Of a stretch of DNA of 64,000 bases, positions 63,644 through 64,000 are shown one piece after another. A program made the position numbers and the translations under genes. Every line of letters begins with the position of its first letter. Position 1 is the first letter of the stretch. The stretch is from positions 60,565 through 124,564 of the forward strand of contig NZ_FNNG01000009.1 of assembly GCF_900106765.1 (NCBI RefSeq), written 5' to 3'. Under the pieces are notes generated by a model. The model did no database searches. It saw nothing but the letters and a program-made list of their open reading frames with translations, and had not been told where the DNA came from. This stretch comes from Tepidimicrobium xylanilyticum (GTDB taxonomy: Bacteria; Bacillota; Clostridia; Tissierellales; Tepidimicrobiaceae).

Positions 63644-64000
63644 TTATGCTACAAGAAGATACTTTTTCTTCTCTCTTTCATTTAGATTTAATCCAGCAAC
63701 TTGGGCTGGAGTTAAACCATTAAGAGATGAATGTGGCCTAACAAAATTATAGAAAATATAAACATGCTGATTAGGTTATTTGCTGATTCAAAAGAATTGA
63801 AACCTTGCTTTGTTTTATACCAAGCTTTAAATTGATGGTGGAAAGATTCAATTAGATTATTAGAAATATCATCTTTAAAGCTTTCGACACGAATATGTTT
63901 AACATCTTTTCCTAATACAGTTTTTACTGGGACATTGTATGCATTGTAGCGGTCACTAACAATAGCATTAGGTTTCCCTAGATCTTTAACAGAATTAAGC
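63644..64000 (-). pseudogene. IS6/IS240-like DDE transposase, partial and frameshifted
   Basis: Runs off the window on the minus strand; the stop is at 63644-63646. Reading from the edge: AIVSDRYNAYN (an Asp of DDE), then NLIESFHHQFKAWYKTKQGF with the catalytic Glu. At about 63752-63756 one base is missing in a run of four A (plus strand), after which another frame gives FVRPHSSLNGLTPAQVAGL to the end, typical of this family's C-terminus. Family name is by motif only. Confidence 0.8.

Overview
The window is AT-rich DNA with strong Shine-Dalgarno sites, frequent TTG/GTG starts, lipobox signal peptides and Clostridia-type gene content. With a selenocysteine formate dehydrogenase, a bifurcating-type diaphorase, a tungstate transporter and oligopeptide uptake, it fits an anaerobic, amino-acid or purine fermenting Clostridia/Tissierellia-like Firmicute. 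The taxon is inferred; no rRNA or tRNA gene was found.

Layout: 0.1-3.2 kb holds aspartate-pathway genes (asd and a short aspartokinase on the minus strand, dapA divergent). 3.3-8.2 kb holds a ZIP transporter, a UPF0180 protein, a CcdA/TlpA/Lgt-like thiol-redox operon, a TtcA-like enzyme and a GerMN lipoprotein. 8.3-17 kb holds an OmpR-type two-component system, a YczE-like membrane protein, purC, a lipoprotein, an ABC transporter whose permease is broken by a frameshift and an amber stop, and a D-Ala-D-Ala ligase-like ATP-grasp enzyme. 17.4-18.3 kb has two divergent XRE regulators with shared operator-like repeats, followed by about 0.8 kb of decayed sequence. 19.1-25.1 kb is an oligopeptide ABC operon with a fused double ATPase, followed by a chemoreceptor. 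27.8-32.2 kb has a TraX-like protein, a second OmpR-type two-component system and a glycosyltransferase. 32.5-42.9 kb has an ECF-sigma/DUF4367-like fusion, an F420-ligase-like protein with a divergent LysR regulator, a REP-associated transposase flanked by its own short repeats, a NarL-type two-component system next to an ABC-2 exporter, and a YbaK deacylase. 43.0-45.6 kb is a two-gene cluster of a glutamate-cysteine ligase and an ATP-grasp peptide ligase.

The centrepiece is 45.9-59.5 kb, one long co-directional cluster for a (probably tungsten) selenocysteine formate dehydrogenase. It has NuoE-like, NuoF-like and NuoG-N-terminal-like subunits and FdhA, which is read through an in-frame UGA with a recognisable SECIS. 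These are followed by MogA/MoaB, MobA, FdhD, a structured leader that looks like a Moco/Tuco riboswitch, TupABC, MoeA and a MoeA fused to a periplasmic-binding-like domain. Together these would import tungstate, build and sulfurate the cofactor, and make an NAD/ferredoxin-linked formate dehydrogenase or CO2 reductase.

The last 4.5 kb is accessory. Two loci encoding small membrane or exported proteins share an almost identical promoter with 21-bp-phased direct repeats, resembling LytTR-type activator sites. One exported-protein gene is interrupted by a stop codon. An IS256-family element with an 8-bp target duplication and an internally deleted transposase sits just downstream of it. A second, frameshifted transposase runs off the window end beside a large nested palindrome.
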